Position numbers and translations under genes: made by a program. From the NCBI RefSeq assembly GCF_033242265.1, contig NZ_BTFW01000001.1, forward strand, positions 186,001 through 250,000: a stretch of 64,000 nt of DNA. Direction: 5' to 3'. Positions within the stretch are counted from its first letter, which is position 1; each line of letters begins with the position of its first letter. This DNA comes from Novosphingobium sp. IK01 (GTDB taxonomy: Bacteria > Pseudomonadota > Alphaproteobacteria > Sphingomonadales > Sphingomonadaceae). Below the pieces are notes generated by a model that did not search any database, was not told the DNA's origin, and was given only the letters and a program-made list of their open reading frames with translations. Positions 10,476-19,499 of this stretch are shown in pieces.

Positions 10476-11666
10476 ATGAGAAGTACCACCATCGAACAGG
10501 CTGAGGCGGCCGCCCCGACGATCGGACGCGGCCTTACCTTCGCCATGGCAGCCGCAGCAGGGCTTGCCGTCGCCAACATCTATTACAACCAGCCGATGCT
10601 CGGGATCATGGAAAGGGACGTGCCGGGCGGTATCGTCGGTCTCGTCCCGACCGCGACCCAGCTTGGCTATGCCATCGGGCTGTTCGCTCTCGTGCCGCTG
10701 GGCGACCTGATCGAGCGGCGTCGGCTGATCCTGATCCAGTTTCTGGTTCTGGGACTCGCGCTGGTCGGGGCCGCGCTGGCGCCGACCGCGCCGCTTTTGC
10801 TGGCCGCTTCGCTGCTGCTCGGTGTCGCCTCGACAGTGGCGCAGCAGATCGTGCCGTTCGCAGCGCATCTGGCCGCGCCGGAAAAGCGCGGCGCGACCGT
10901 CGGAACCGTTATGTCCGGCGTGTTGTGCGGCATCCTGCTCAGCCGGACGCTGGCAGGGTTCGTTGCCGCGCATGAAGGGTGGCGCGCCATGTTCTGGCTG
11001 GGCGTGCCGCTGGCTCTGGGCGCGGGCGCGATCATGGCGGCATCGCTGCCCAAGAGCCACCCGGACACGCATCACAGCTATGGAAGCCTGATGGTTTCGC
11101 TCGTGCATCTGTGGCGGGAGTTCGGCGAGCTTCGCCTGGCCGCCGTTACGCAGGCGTTGCTGTTCGGCGCCTTCACGGCCTTCTGGACGATCCTGGCGCT
11201 CCATCTGCAGGAGCCGCAGTTCGGGCAGGGGGCGGAGGTCGCCGGCCTGTTTGGCATCGTGGGCGCTGTTGGCATCCTCGCTGCGCCGGTCGCCGGACGC
11301 TATGCCGACAAGCGCGGGCCGCGCAAGGTCATTCTGGCAGGAACGCTCCTGATGGTCGTGTCCTGGGCGATCTTCGGGCTGTGGGCGTCGATCATCGGCC
11401 TGGTGGTCGGATGCATCCTGCTCGATTTCGCGGTGCAGAGCGTTCTCGTCTCCAACCAGCACATCGTCTATGCGCTGCGGCCCGAGGCGCGGGCCCGTCT
11501 GAACACGATCTTCATGGGGGCGATGTTCCTTGGCGGCGCTGGCGGCGCGGCGGCGGCCACTGCGGCCTGGGGGGCGGGCGGCTGGACCGCAGTCTCGATC
11601 CTGGGCATCGGTTTCGCGACGGCTGCCGCAGGATTGCAGTTTGCGAATGCCTGCAAGGCTCGGTGA
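10476..11666 (+). CDS. MFS transporter, drug/aromatic efflux type
   Basis: 396 residues with about 12 hydrophobic segments and the major-facilitator fold of the DHA1 exporter group. The first helix carries [12 protein letters not shown], typical of this subfamily. The loop after helix 2 has [12 protein letters not shown], the MFS motif A equivalent. The start at 10476 is preceded by GAGGA at good spacing; the longer open frame from 10428 runs through the ribosome site and was not used. It is divergent from the LysR gene at 9433-10326, which probably controls it. The substrate is unknown. Confidence 0.9.
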   Translation: MRSTTIEQAEAAAPTIGRGLTFAMAAAAGLAVANIYYNQPMLGIMERDVPGGIVGLVPTATQLGYAIGLFALVPLGDLIERRRLILIQFLVLGLALVGAALAPTAPLLLAASLLLGVASTVAQQIVPFAAHLAAPEKRGATVGTVMSGVLCGILLSRTLAGFVAAHEGWRAMFWLGVPLALGAGAIMAASLPKSHPDTHHSYGSLMVSLVHLWREFGELRLAAVTQALLFGAFTAFWTILALHLQEPQFGQGAEVAGLFGIVGAVGILAAPVAGRYADKRGPRKVILAGTLLMVVSWAIFGLWASIIGLVVGCILLDFAVQSVLVSNQHIVYALRPEARARLNTIFMGAMFLGGAGGAAAATAAWGAGGWTAVSILGIGFATAAAGLQFANACKAR

Positions 11667-11710
11667 CAGGGCCCAGGCGGCGTGGACAAATTCCACTTTG
11701 CCCACGCCGC

Positions 11711-12370
11711 CTAGATGCTGATCATGCCTCTGCGCACGGCGAGTGTAACGGCATGGGTGCGGTCGGAAACGCCGAGCTTGGCGAAAATCGATTTCATATA
11801 GCCCTTGATCGTGTCTTCGGAGAGCGCGAGGCCGCTCGCGATGTGCCGGTTCGACTTTCCTGCTGCGGCCATAGTCAACACCTCGCACTCCCGCTCGGTC
11901 AATCGGTCGCTATCGAGATGCCAGGCGATCTCGCGCGCGATGGCGATGTTCAGGTGCTTGCCGCCGCTGCGCACCGATCGGATGGCATGGATCAATTCGG
12001 TCAGGACGCCGTCCTTCAGCAGATAGCCAGCAGCGCCGAGTTGAAGGGCGCGTACTGCCTGTGCGTCACCGGAAAAGGTCGTCAGCACCAGCACCATGGC
12101 ATCCGGAAACTCGGCCTTCACGCGTTCGAGGACCTGTAGTCCGTCGATGCCGGGCATTTGCAGGTCCAGCAGCATCACGTCCGGCCGCAACCTGCGATAG
12201 GCTTCGATTGCATCCAGACCGTTATCGGCCTCGGCCACGACCCTCATATCCGGCTGGGTCGATATGATCGCATTGACGCCTTCTCGCAGCAACTGATGAT
12301 CATCGACCGTCAGAATTCGCGTGATGCGGGATGTTGCATCTTCCTGTGTGGCGTTTTCGGGCAGAGTCAT
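11711..12370 (-). CDS. NarL/LuxR-type response regulator (paralogue 1)
   Basis: 219 residues from the preferred start. The receiver domain has the acidic pair in TVDDH, phosphoacceptor Asp69 in MLLDLQMP, and Lys in GYLLKDG. The C-terminal LuxR-type helix-turn-helix reads LTERECEVLTMAAAGKSNRHIA and then LSEDTIKGYMKSIFAKLGVSDR. It is divergent from the propeller kinase at 12616-15705, its likely partner. A second, closely similar regulator lies at 31426-32088. The ATG at 12397 is an alternative start. 12370 was preferred because it gives the same N-terminal length as the paralogue and has GGA upstream. Confidence 0.93.
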   Translation of the reverse strand: MTLPENATQEDATSRITRILTVDDHQLLREGVNAIISTQPDMRVVAEADNGLDAIEAYRRLRPDVMLLDLQMPGIDGLQVLERVKAEFPDAMVLVLTTFSGDAQAVRALQLGAAGYLLKDGVLTELIHAIRSVRSGGKHLNIAIAREIAWHLDSDRLTERECEVLTMAAAGKSNRHIASGLALSEDTIKGYMKSIFAKLGVSDRTHAVTLAVRRGMISI

Positions 12371-12615
12371 GGTGCGTGTCCAAATGGTAGTGGTCATTTA
12401 CGTCGCTGAGGCAAGGCTTTGGCGAAGCCGGCATCAGCCTGTTTCCGCATTGGTTGGGTGGGGATTGTGCAAATCTGGTGCGCCATCGACAAGCCATGCA
12501 TGCGTGGGACTTGTCACCATCCGGCTGATGCGTATTGATATTGAATACCAATCCCAAGGCAGTTGCAAGCGAATGGCGGGCCCGCTCCGGGGCGAGTGCG
12601 ACGGAAGGGCCTGGA

Positions 12616-15600
12616 ATGACCATGGCAGACTGGATTTCTGCTCCAAAGCTGCGGAGCCGGGCGCGAACGACCGCCTTGTGCCTGTGCCTCGCAATCATCA
12701 GCGGTGTGTCGGTGACGCGATCGAACGCGTCATCGGTGCTTTCTGCGGCTTCCGGCGCTCCCGATCATTTCCAGGGCCGCAGTTGGACCGAGAAAGACGG
12801 TGCGCCACGTGGTATCGTATCCGTCGCGCAAACTCCCGATGGCTATCTCTGGCTTGCCACGGCCGATGGGCTGTTCCGCTTCGACGGCATCGCATTCGAG
12901 GAAATCCGGCCGCCTCAGGGCTCGGCAATGGCTGCGGCGCTTCCGCAGGTTCTGCTGGTAAGCCGCGAGGGCGAGCTTTGGATCGGCTATAGCCGCAGCG
13001 CCGGCGTCGCGGTCTATCGCAACGGCCATCTCGTCGATACCGGTCTTCCAGACCCGCCCACGATGATCAACAATCTCGTCCAGGGCGCGGACGGCACGAT
13101 CTGGGGCGAGTGGGGCGGTCTTTCGCGGCGCCTGTGGCGCTATCGCAACGGGAGATGGTCCCAGGTCGGCGAAGGTCTGCATCTCCCGCCCGGCTATACG
13201 CTGGGTCTGGTCGCGACGCGGGATGGCAGCTTGTGGGTTCCCGTTCTGGCGCCCGACCAGCGATCAGCGGGAATTGCGCGGCTTTCGCCCGGAAGCAGCC
13301 GCTTCGCCTGGCTTGGAGGCGGGTATCAGATGCCCCGCCTCTCCCGGGCAAGAGACGGCGCCCTTTGGCTCGTCGATCGCGACGAATTGATGCTGTTTCG
13401 CGACAGTGCCCAGCGTCCGCCCGACCGGCCCATCCATTTCAAGCTGCCAGTCAGCCTGCGGCGGGCGACGCTGACGTTCGACCCTTTGGGAGACATCTGG
13501 GGCAGCACGCGTGCGGGCGAGACTTTCATGGTGCCTGCCGCCGCACTGAAGGGTGGCGATCCACGCCCGGAGATCAGAATGATCGACAAGTCGGACTGGA
13601 TCGGGAAATCGGGACCGCCGCTGCTGATTGACAGGGATGGGGCCATCTGGTCGGGCCGCGAGGGCGAACTCACCCGTTTCCGTTACGCCGATGTTGGCAT
13701 GGACCCTGCCATCGCGTCCGACAGCACGCGCGGAATCCGGCTGGCCAGCGGCACGGACGGTGTGATCTATGTCGTTTCGAATCAAATGCTTTATCGGATA
13801 AAGCCGGGGGGAATGGCCCATCCGGCCCTGCCAATAGGCAATCCTTCGGCGATATGCGGTGGCCGCGACGGCTCCGTCTGGATTCTCGATGATCACGTCG
13901 CGCGACAATGGAAACCGGCTGGCACTGGCCGGCGCTTGGCCGATCTGCCCACCTTCATTTCCCGATGTGCCGAGGACCGCCTGTCCCGGCTTTGGGTCAG
14001 AGGGTATGACGGATCGACATGGTGGCACGACAAGCGCGGTTGGCACCTTCTCAAAGGGTATGAGGGCGCTTCGGGAACCAGCGTGGGGCAGGGCGTGGTG
14101 GCCAATGCGGCGGGCGACATTGCCATCAGCACCGACACGCCCGGATTGGGGGTCGTCGAAGGGAGCGACATCCGCCGGTATGATTTTCGCGCGCTCGGCA
14201 TCGACGAGATCACCATGGTCAGCCCTGCGCTGCGAGGATTTCTCGTTGCCGGGAGACGGGGCTTGCTGCGCGTCCGCGATGGCAAGGTCCGCAAGCTCGA
14301 CGCACGTCTCTATCCCTGGACCGCGCGGCTGAGCGGCGTCGTCCAGACTCCGCGCGGCGAGACCTGGCTGAGGGTGCCCACGGGCATCGCCAGAGTGTCG
14401 AGCGCGCAGCTCGACAAGGCCTTCGATCATCCCGGCTTCCCGCTCGACTTGCGCATCTTCGACCAGCGCGACGGGCTTGTGGGGGGACCGGCCATGTTCG
14501 GTTTTCCGACCAGAACGATGGCCGTCGATGGCGGCGGTCGAATATGGGCCGTCACCGCACGCGGTCTTGCGATGATCGATCCGGCCAACCTGCACAGCGG
14601 ACATCATCCGATAAGCGTGGCGATCAGAAGTGCGGAAACGCACCCGGGCCTGGTTCGCGATCCGGTATCCCTGACACTCCCCCCCGGCACGACCACAGTT
14701 CGGTTCACCTTCGCGGCGATGGGGCTGGCCGATCCGGAACGTGTCCGCATTCTTTACCGCCTCGAAGGCCTCGAAACCCAGTGGACCGATCCGGGCATCC
14801 GCCGCGCGACCACGTATACGAACCTGTCGCCCGGCAGATATCGTTTCGAGGTGATCGCCGCGAACCAGGAGGGAGAATGGAACCGCAAGGGCGCCACCGT
14901 CGACCTGGTGATCAAGCCGACGTTCTTCCAGGACTGGCCGTTCAAGGTCATGTGCGCGGCGACCATACTGGTGCTGCTGTGGGGCGCCTACCAGTTGCGC
15001 CTGAGGACGCTTGCCGCCCGGATACAGGCGCGCCTTGCCGATCGGCATGACGAGCGGGAGCGGATTGCCCGCGAACTGCACGATACGCTCGCCCAGTCCG
15101 TGCAGGCCTTGATCCTGCGGGTGCATCTGGCCTCGAGGGGACTCCCGCCCGAAAACCCGGTCCGCAAGGACCTGGAGAAAACGCTCGAACAGGCCCAGAA
15201 GGTACTCCGCGAGGCGAGAGAGCGTATTCGTGATCTTCGGTCATTGTCGGTGCCCGACACGCTCGAGCCGGCGATCACACGAGCCGGCGTGGAGCGGGGG
15301 TTCGTTCCGGGCGCCAGTCTCCTCGTCGCCACCTGCGGCGAGCCGCGCCCTCTTCACCCGTCCGCAGCGACCGAGATCGTGCGGATCGCGGAAGAAGCGC
15401 TGTTCAATATCGCACAGCATGCGCAGGCAAGCCGGGTGGAGATAGATATCGAGTACCGTCCCAACAGCATTCAGATCATCTTCAGGGACGATGGGGTCGG
15501 CATAAGTCCGGAAATCCTGCGGACGGGGAAGCGAGAGGGGCATTACGGGCTGGTCGGGATGCGCGAACGGGCAGCACGTCTCCATGGTGACATGATGTTC

Positions 15601-15705
15601 GACAAGGGCGCGGGAGGCGGGGCGGAAGTCATCCTGATTCTCCCGGCCTCGACCGCCTATGACCGTCACCGGTGTCGCTGGCGGTGGAATCCTTTCCGAC
15701 GATAG
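12616..15705 (+). CDS. Propeller-type sensor histidine kinase (Reg_prop/Y_Y_Y/HisKA_3), copy 1
   Basis: 1029 residues. An N-terminal signal or anchor segment is followed by a large periplasmic sensor of two-component-propeller repeats from about residue 69 (TPDGYLWLATADGLFRFDG is a typical repeat). Next come a Y_Y_Y immunoglobulin-like domain at about 690-760, one membrane helix at about 776-794, a HisKA_3 dimer domain with the phospho-His in ARELHDTLAQS near residue 820, and an HATPase at about 915-1015 (NIAQHAQ, DDGVGI, GLVGMRERA). The start was chosen at 12616 because GGAAGG lies 7 bases upstream. It is divergent from its probable response regulator (11711-12370). The ligand is unknown; related sensors often detect carbohydrates or degradation products. 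Confidence 0.93.
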   Translation: MTMADWISAPKLRSRARTTALCLCLAIISGVSVTRSNASSVLSAASGAPDHFQGRSWTEKDGAPRGIVSVAQTPDGYLWLATADGLFRFDGIAFEEIRPPQGSAMAAALPQVLLVSREGELWIGYSRSAGVAVYRNGHLVDTGLPDPPTMINNLVQGADGTIWGEWGGLSRRLWRYRNGRWSQVGEGLHLPPGYTLGLVATRDGSLWVPVLAPDQRSAGIARLSPGSSRFAWLGGGYQMPRLSRARDGALWLVDRDELMLFRDSAQRPPDRPIHFKLPVSLRRATLTFDPLGDIWGSTRAGETFMVPAAALKGGDPRPEIRMIDKSDWIGKSGPPLLIDRDGAIWSGREGELTRFRYADVGMDPAIASDSTRGIRLASGTDGVIYVVSNQMLYRIKPGGMAHPALPIGNPSAICGGRDGSVWILDDHVARQWKPAGTGRRLADLPTFISRCAEDRLSRLWVRGYDGSTWWHDKRGWHLLKGYEGASGTSVGQGVVANAAGDIAISTDTPGLGVVEGSDIRRYDFRALGIDEITMVSPALRGFLVAGRRGLLRVRDGKVRKLDARLYPWTARLSGVVQTPRGETWLRVPTGIARVSSAQLDKAFDHPGFPLDLRIFDQRDGLVGGPAMFGFPTRTMAVDGGGRIWAVTARGLAMIDPANLHSGHHPISVAIRSAETHPGLVRDPVSLTLPPGTTTVRFTFAAMGLADPERVRILYRLEGLETQWTDPGIRRATTYTNLSPGRYRFEVIAANQEGEWNRKGATVDLVIKPTFFQDWPFKVMCAATILVLLWGAYQLRLRTLAARIQARLADRHDERERIARELHDTLAQSVQALILRVHLASRGLPPENPVRKDLEKTLEQAQKVLREARERIRDLRSLSVPDTLEPAITRAGVERGFVPGASLLVATCGEPRPLHPSAATEIVRIAEEALFNIAQHAQASRVEIDIEYRPNSIQIIFRDDGVGISPEILRTGKREGHYGLVGMRERAARLHGDMMFDKGAGGGAEVILILPASTAYDRHRCRWRWNPFRR

Positions 15706-15924
15706 CGGTGCCTGATCGGCGAGGATGAAGCGCATAACGAGGCGGGCAGCCTGTCCCGGCCCGAAAAGCAGAAAATCGCCGGTTTGCGCCCCCTGGCGCA
15801 GGAGCATCTTGTCTAACGCCACCTGACCGGGTTCCCAGCCCGACAGGGCCTCGATTGCTTCGTTGTCGGTGCCAGGATGTGTCTTTCCGCATGCTTTGAT
15901 AATGCGGCGTGATTTGGTATCAGT

Positions 15925-15941
15925 GTTGCGTTATATGCAAC
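15925..15941. promoter_or_regulatory. Candidate LysR operator, site 1 (GTTGC-N7-GCAAC)
   Basis: Perfect inverted repeat with a T-N11-A core, 8 bp before the start of the LysR gene at 15950. The same 5+7+5 arrangement recurs at 16929-16945, upstream of the reductase gene. This suggests both are sites for the same regulator, with autoregulation here. Confidence 0.6.
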
Positions 15942-15949
15942 GGTGAACC

Positions 15950-16891
15950 ATGGACCTGCTCGCATCGATGAAAGCGTTTGTCGCGGTGACCGACGAGGGC
16001 GGTTTCGCTCCGGCGGCCCGGAAGCTGGGCATGGCGACATCCTCGCTCACACGGCAGGTCGACGCGCTTGAAGCCCATCTCTCGACCCTCCTCCTCAACC
16101 GTTCGACGCGCAGCGTGACACTGACGCCGGCGGGCGAGGACTATCACCTCCAGGCGGTTCGCATTCTCGCCGATGTCGAGGAGGCCAATCGCAGCATCGC
16201 CGAGCGCGGGGGACAGCCACGCGGCTTGCTGCGCGTGAGCCTGCCCGTGGCCTTCGCCCGGCTTCATGTCGCGCCGATCGTCGCCGATTTCCTGCGCGCC
16301 TATCCGGAGATCGAGCTGGAACTGGTGATGACCGACCAGATCGTCAATCTCGTGGAGGACAGGATCGATGTCGCGATCCGGCTTGGCAGTCTCGACTCTT
16401 CCAGCCTCGTGGCGCGGCGTCTCGCGCCGCACAGGCGCATCGTGTGCGCGACCCCGGATTATCTTGCCGAATATGGCGAGCCGCGTGTACCGAGCGACCT
16501 CGCCCGTCACAATTGCCTGACATTTTCCTACGCCAGCGGTGACAGGATCTGGCGCTTCGAACGCGCGGGCAAGACCGAGCAGGTCAGGGTCCGGGGTTCG
16601 GTTCGGGCCAACAATTCCGAGACGCTGCGCGAAGTTGCCCTTCAGGGGCTTGGATTGCTGCTCATGCCGACATGGCTGATCGGCGAGGACATCAGCGCGG
16701 GCAGGTTTCGTGCAGTGCTTGCCGAGTGGACGCCGCAGGTCGGGAAGGGAGGCGTCAATCAATCCGATGCCGGCATCCATGCGATATTTCTCGCCGATCA
16801 CCGCAAATCGCCGAAATTGCGTGCCTTCGTCGACTTCCTGGAAACGCGTTTCGGTTCGCCTCCCTATTGGGATCGTCACGTGCCCGCCTGA
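15950..16891 (+). CDS. LysR-family transcriptional regulator
   Basis: 313 residues, LysR type. The helix-turn-helix is at about residues 5-65 (FVAVTDEGGFAPAARKLGM) and the inducer-binding domain at about 90-300. It is close to the many LysR proteins adjacent to Old Yellow Enzyme genes. It is followed at 17045 by an OYE-type reductase on the same strand. Its own promoter and that of the reductase carry the same GTTGC-N7-GCAAC palindrome, so it probably represses or activates both in response to an electrophile or a reductase substrate. The 244 bp between the kinase stop (15705) and this start contain no other gene I can support. Confidence 0.92.
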   Translation: MDLLASMKAFVAVTDEGGFAPAARKLGMATSSLTRQVDALEAHLSTLLLNRSTRSVTLTPAGEDYHLQAVRILADVEEANRSIAERGGQPRGLLRVSLPVAFARLHVAPIVADFLRAYPEIELELVMTDQIVNLVEDRIDVAIRLGSLDSSSLVARRLAPHRRIVCATPDYLAEYGEPRVPSDLARHNCLTFSYASGDRIWRFERAGKTEQVRVRGSVRANNSETLREVALQGLGLLLMPTWLIGEDISAGRFRAVLAEWTPQVGKGGVNQSDAGIHAIFLADHRKSPKLRAFVDFLETRFGSPPYWDRHVPA

Positions 16892-16922
16892 CCGGAGGCT
16901 TCCGGAACTCGGACCACAAGGC

Positions 16923-16951
16923 AATCATCGTTGCGCAATCCGCAACGATGA
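16923..16951. promoter_or_regulatory. Candidate LysR operator, site 2, inside a 12-bp inverted repeat
   Basis: Perfect 12-bp arms (ATCATCGTTGCG against CGCAACGATGAT) with a 5-nt centre, 31 bp after the LysR stop and 93 bp before the reductase start. The core 16929-16945 is GTTGC-N7-GCAAC, as at 15925-15941. No T run follows on either strand, so an operator is likelier than a terminator. Confidence 0.6.
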
Positions 16952-17044
16952 TCACCGACATCAAGGGATTATCGAGATCCGTGGACCCGCCCATATCGCG
17001 TTCCACTCAAAGGGCGCCCAGTCGCGCCCAGGTGGAGAAGTGTG

Positions 17045-18172
17045 ATGAAACCCGACCTGTTCACTCCGCTTGCCCTGGGCGAGCTCCAAATTCCCAACCG
17101 CATCGTGATGGCGCCCCTGACCCGTTCGCGTGCGGGCGAAGGCAATGTCCCGACCGCGATGAACGTCGACTATTATCGCCAGCGCGCGACCGCCGGCCTC
17201 ATCATCACCGAGGCGACCCAGATTTCGCAGCAGGGCCAAGGCTATGCCTGGACGCCGGGCATCCACACCTCTGCGCAGATCGCCGGTTGGTCGAAGGTCG
17301 CGCAAGCGGTTCATGGCGCAGGCGGTCGGATCTTCATGCAGCTCTGGCATGTGGGGCGGGTCTCACATCCCAGCTTCCAACCCGGTGGTGCTCTGCCGGT
17401 CGCTCCCACCGCGATGGCCGTGCCTGGCAAGACCTTCATCATTGCCGGGGACGGCAGTGGCACCTGGGCGGACGTCCCGGTCCCCCGGGAACTCGATGTC
17501 GCGGGTATCAAGGCGATTGTTGCCGACTATGCGCAGGCCGCGCGTAACGCGATCCTTGCCGGAATGGACGGTGTCGAGATCCATGCCGCGAACGGTTATC
17601 TGATCGACCAGTTCATCAACAGCGCGAGCAACCTGCGGACCGACGACTATGGCGGCAGCATCGAGAACCGTGTGCGGCTTCTCCTGGAGGTCGTGGATGC
17701 CGTGGTCGCCGCCGTCGGCGCCAGCCGCGTCGCGGTGCGACTGACCCCCATGGGGCGGTTCATGGGCATGGGGGACGACACGCCCGAGGAAACATTCGGC
17801 TATATCGCCGCCGCGCTCGATCGTGTCGGGCTGGCCTATCTTCACATCGTTGAGCCATCGACGCTCGGGATTGAGACTGACAGTGACTATGACCCGCGCT
17901 GGGACGCGATCGTGCATCTCATCCGGGGCCAGTTCCACGGCACGATGATGCTCGCCGGCGGCTATGACCAGGCGAAGGCGGAAAAGGCTCTGGCCGACGG
18001 CCGCGGCGACGTCATCGCCTTCGGCAAGCTCTTCATTGCGAATCCCGATTTGCCGGAGCGTTTCAGGCGGGCCGCCACGCTGAACGAGCCCGATCGCGCG
18101 AGTTTCTTCGGCGGGAGCGCGCAGGGCTATGTGGACTACCCCGCACTCGACGCGGAAGGAGCCGGAGCCTGA
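17045..18172 (+). CDS. Old Yellow Enzyme-family alkene reductase (NemA-like)
   Basis: 375-residue FMN-dependent NAD(P)H reductase that reduces activated C=C bonds (N-ethylmaleimide, enones) and sometimes nitro compounds. Visible family features are the N-terminal PNRIVMAPLTRSRA, QLWHVGRVSHP, the active-site block EIHAANGYLIDQF near residue 180 and the following TDDYGGSIENR. Start: ATG at 17045 has GGAG 7 bases upstream; an in-frame GTG at 17042 is less likely. A LysR gene precedes it and an operator-like palindrome lies at 16923-16951. It stands at the head of a plus-strand group with two further catabolic enzymes. Cytoplasmic. Confidence 0.95.
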   Translation: MKPDLFTPLALGELQIPNRIVMAPLTRSRAGEGNVPTAMNVDYYRQRATAGLIITEATQISQQGQGYAWTPGIHTSAQIAGWSKVAQAVHGAGGRIFMQLWHVGRVSHPSFQPGGALPVAPTAMAVPGKTFIIAGDGSGTWADVPVPRELDVAGIKAIVADYAQAARNAILAGMDGVEIHAANGYLIDQFINSASNLRTDDYGGSIENRVRLLLEVVDAVVAAVGASRVAVRLTPMGRFMGMGDDTPEETFGYIAAALDRVGLAYLHIVEPSTLGIETDSDYDPRWDAIVHLIRGQFHGTMMLAGGYDQAKAEKALADGRGDVIAFGKLFIANPDLPERFRRAATLNEPDRASFFGGSAQGYVDYPALDAEGAGA

Positions 18173-18338
18173 ATGGAGTGCCCCACCCGGATCGCCCATT
18201 CAGGGTGGGGCTGCTTCACCTTTCGTCACAATCCACCAAAAAGCCGCAGCCCCGGCCAAGCAGCGGATGCGCCGATCAGGCAGTCTCGGCCCGCATTCTG
18301 GCCATAGTGGCAACCCCTTGTTGGAATCGGATCGCGCC

Positions 18339-19202
18339 ATGATCTCACTTGTGAATCACACCCTTAAGGCCAATGGTATCAGGCAGAATTTCATTGATGC
18401 GGGCCAGGGCGCACCGGTCGTGCTGCTGCACGGCTTCCCGGAAACCAATTTCGCATGGCGGCACCAGATTCCGGTTCTCGGCGAGCTCTATCGGATCATC
18501 GCACCCGATCTTCGCGGATATGGCGAGACCGAAAAGCCGGCATCGGGCTATGACAAGCGTACCATGGCGAAGGATCTCGCCGAACTGCTCGATGCCTTGG
18601 GCATCAGGCGGATCGCTCTTGTCGGGCATGATCGCGGCGCGCGCGTCGCGACGCGTTTTGCCAAGGACTATCCTGATCGCGTCGACCGTCTCGTCGTGAT
18701 GGATAATGTGCCCACGCGCATTGTCGCACGGGAGATCAATGCGGAAATCGCCAAGGCCTACTGGTTCTTCCTGTTCCATCTCGTTCCAGACCTGCCCGAG
18801 GCGCTGATCTCGGGCAAGGAGGAGCAATGGCTGCGCTGGTTCTTCTCCGACTGGGCCTATGACCCTTCCGCTATCTCGGGCGACGCATTCGACACTTATG
18901 TACGGGCTTATCGGGCCCCCGGTGCGGTGCGCGGCGCAATGGCAGACTATCGCGCCAATGCCGAAGATGTGGCGCAGGACAAGGCCGACGCCAACGTCAA
19001 GATCGCCTGTCCGACCCTGGCGCTGTGGGGAGCGGATTTCGGTGCGGTCGGCAAGATGTTCGACATGCCCAGGGTCTGGGCGGAAATGGCGGACAATTTG
19101 CGCGCGGTCCCGATCGAGCGGTGCGGTCATCTCCCGCACGAGGAGCGCCCCGAAGCAGTCAATGCCCTGCTCCTCGAATTTCTTCAGGGCTGGCAGGGGT
19201 AA
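18339..19202 (+). CDS. Alpha/beta hydrolase, haloacetate dehalogenase/epoxide hydrolase-like
   Basis: 287 residues, alpha/beta-hydrolase fold. The nucleophile is Asp98 in VGHDRGARV, with Arg99 and Arg102 in the positions that bind carboxylate in fluoroacetate dehalogenases. The catalytic His is in CGHLPHEERPE near the C-terminus and HGFPE provides the oxyanion loop. After the cap helix AYWFFLFH the His-Trp halide pair of characterised dehalogenases is not complete (Tyr precedes the Trp). An epoxide hydrolase or an uncharacterised activity is therefore equally possible. The start at the ATG of MISLVNHTL excludes a 70-codon upstream extension without family similarity. It follows the alkene reductase by 166 bp. 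Confidence 0.87.
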   Translation: MISLVNHTLKANGIRQNFIDAGQGAPVVLLHGFPETNFAWRHQIPVLGELYRIIAPDLRGYGETEKPASGYDKRTMAKDLAELLDALGIRRIALVGHDRGARVATRFAKDYPDRVDRLVVMDNVPTRIVAREINAEIAKAYWFFLFHLVPDLPEALISGKEEQWLRWFFSDWAYDPSAISGDAFDTYVRAYRAPGAVRGAMADYRANAEDVAQDKADANVKIACPTLALWGADFGAVGKMFDMPRVWAEMADNLRAVPIERCGHLPHEERPEAVNALLLEFLQGWQG

Positions 19203-19247
19203 GCGGGGTATCGCTTCACGATTCGGCTGCATCCATGGCTGGCATCG

Positions 19248-19300
19248 GGAGAGGAAATCCCATGAAAATCCTCTCCGACCGGCTCGATATCGCGGATTGA
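19248..19300 (+). other. Hairpin and 12-codon ORF before the FAH-family gene
   Basis: An 8-bp inverted repeat (GGAGAGGA at 19248-19255, complement at 19269-19276) overlaps a good ribosome site and a 12-codon frame, MKILSDRLDIAD, at 19262-19300. It may be a leader peptide, a remnant of a lost gene, or chance. No T run follows the hairpin. The rest of the 297-bp gap (19203-19499) shows nothing recognisable. Confidence 0.2.
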
Positions 19301-19499
19301 CTTTTCACTCTTCCCGAGGCCGGGTATCAGCCCTGCTGCGTCCCTGATCTTAACTGCGGCGAGCCACCGTTCTTTGTTCAAGGCATCGCACGGCGTGCCC
19401 GAGTGCGGCCAGAGGACCAAACTTCAAGGCAGTGCGCCAGGCACAGACATCCCTCGATGTGCCTGCGCACCCGTGACAGTCCATGGAAAGGAAGTACAG

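Noticed and set aside
15706..15949. Minus-strand peptide-like stretch in the gap before the LysR gene, continuing into the kinase gene
   Set aside because: It looks mildly protein-like, but it continues antisense through the kinase catalytic domain, has no good start and matches no family I know.
16923..16951. 12-bp inverted repeat considered as the LysR terminator
   Set aside because: There is no T tract, and the core repeats the operator-like sequence found upstream of the LysR gene.
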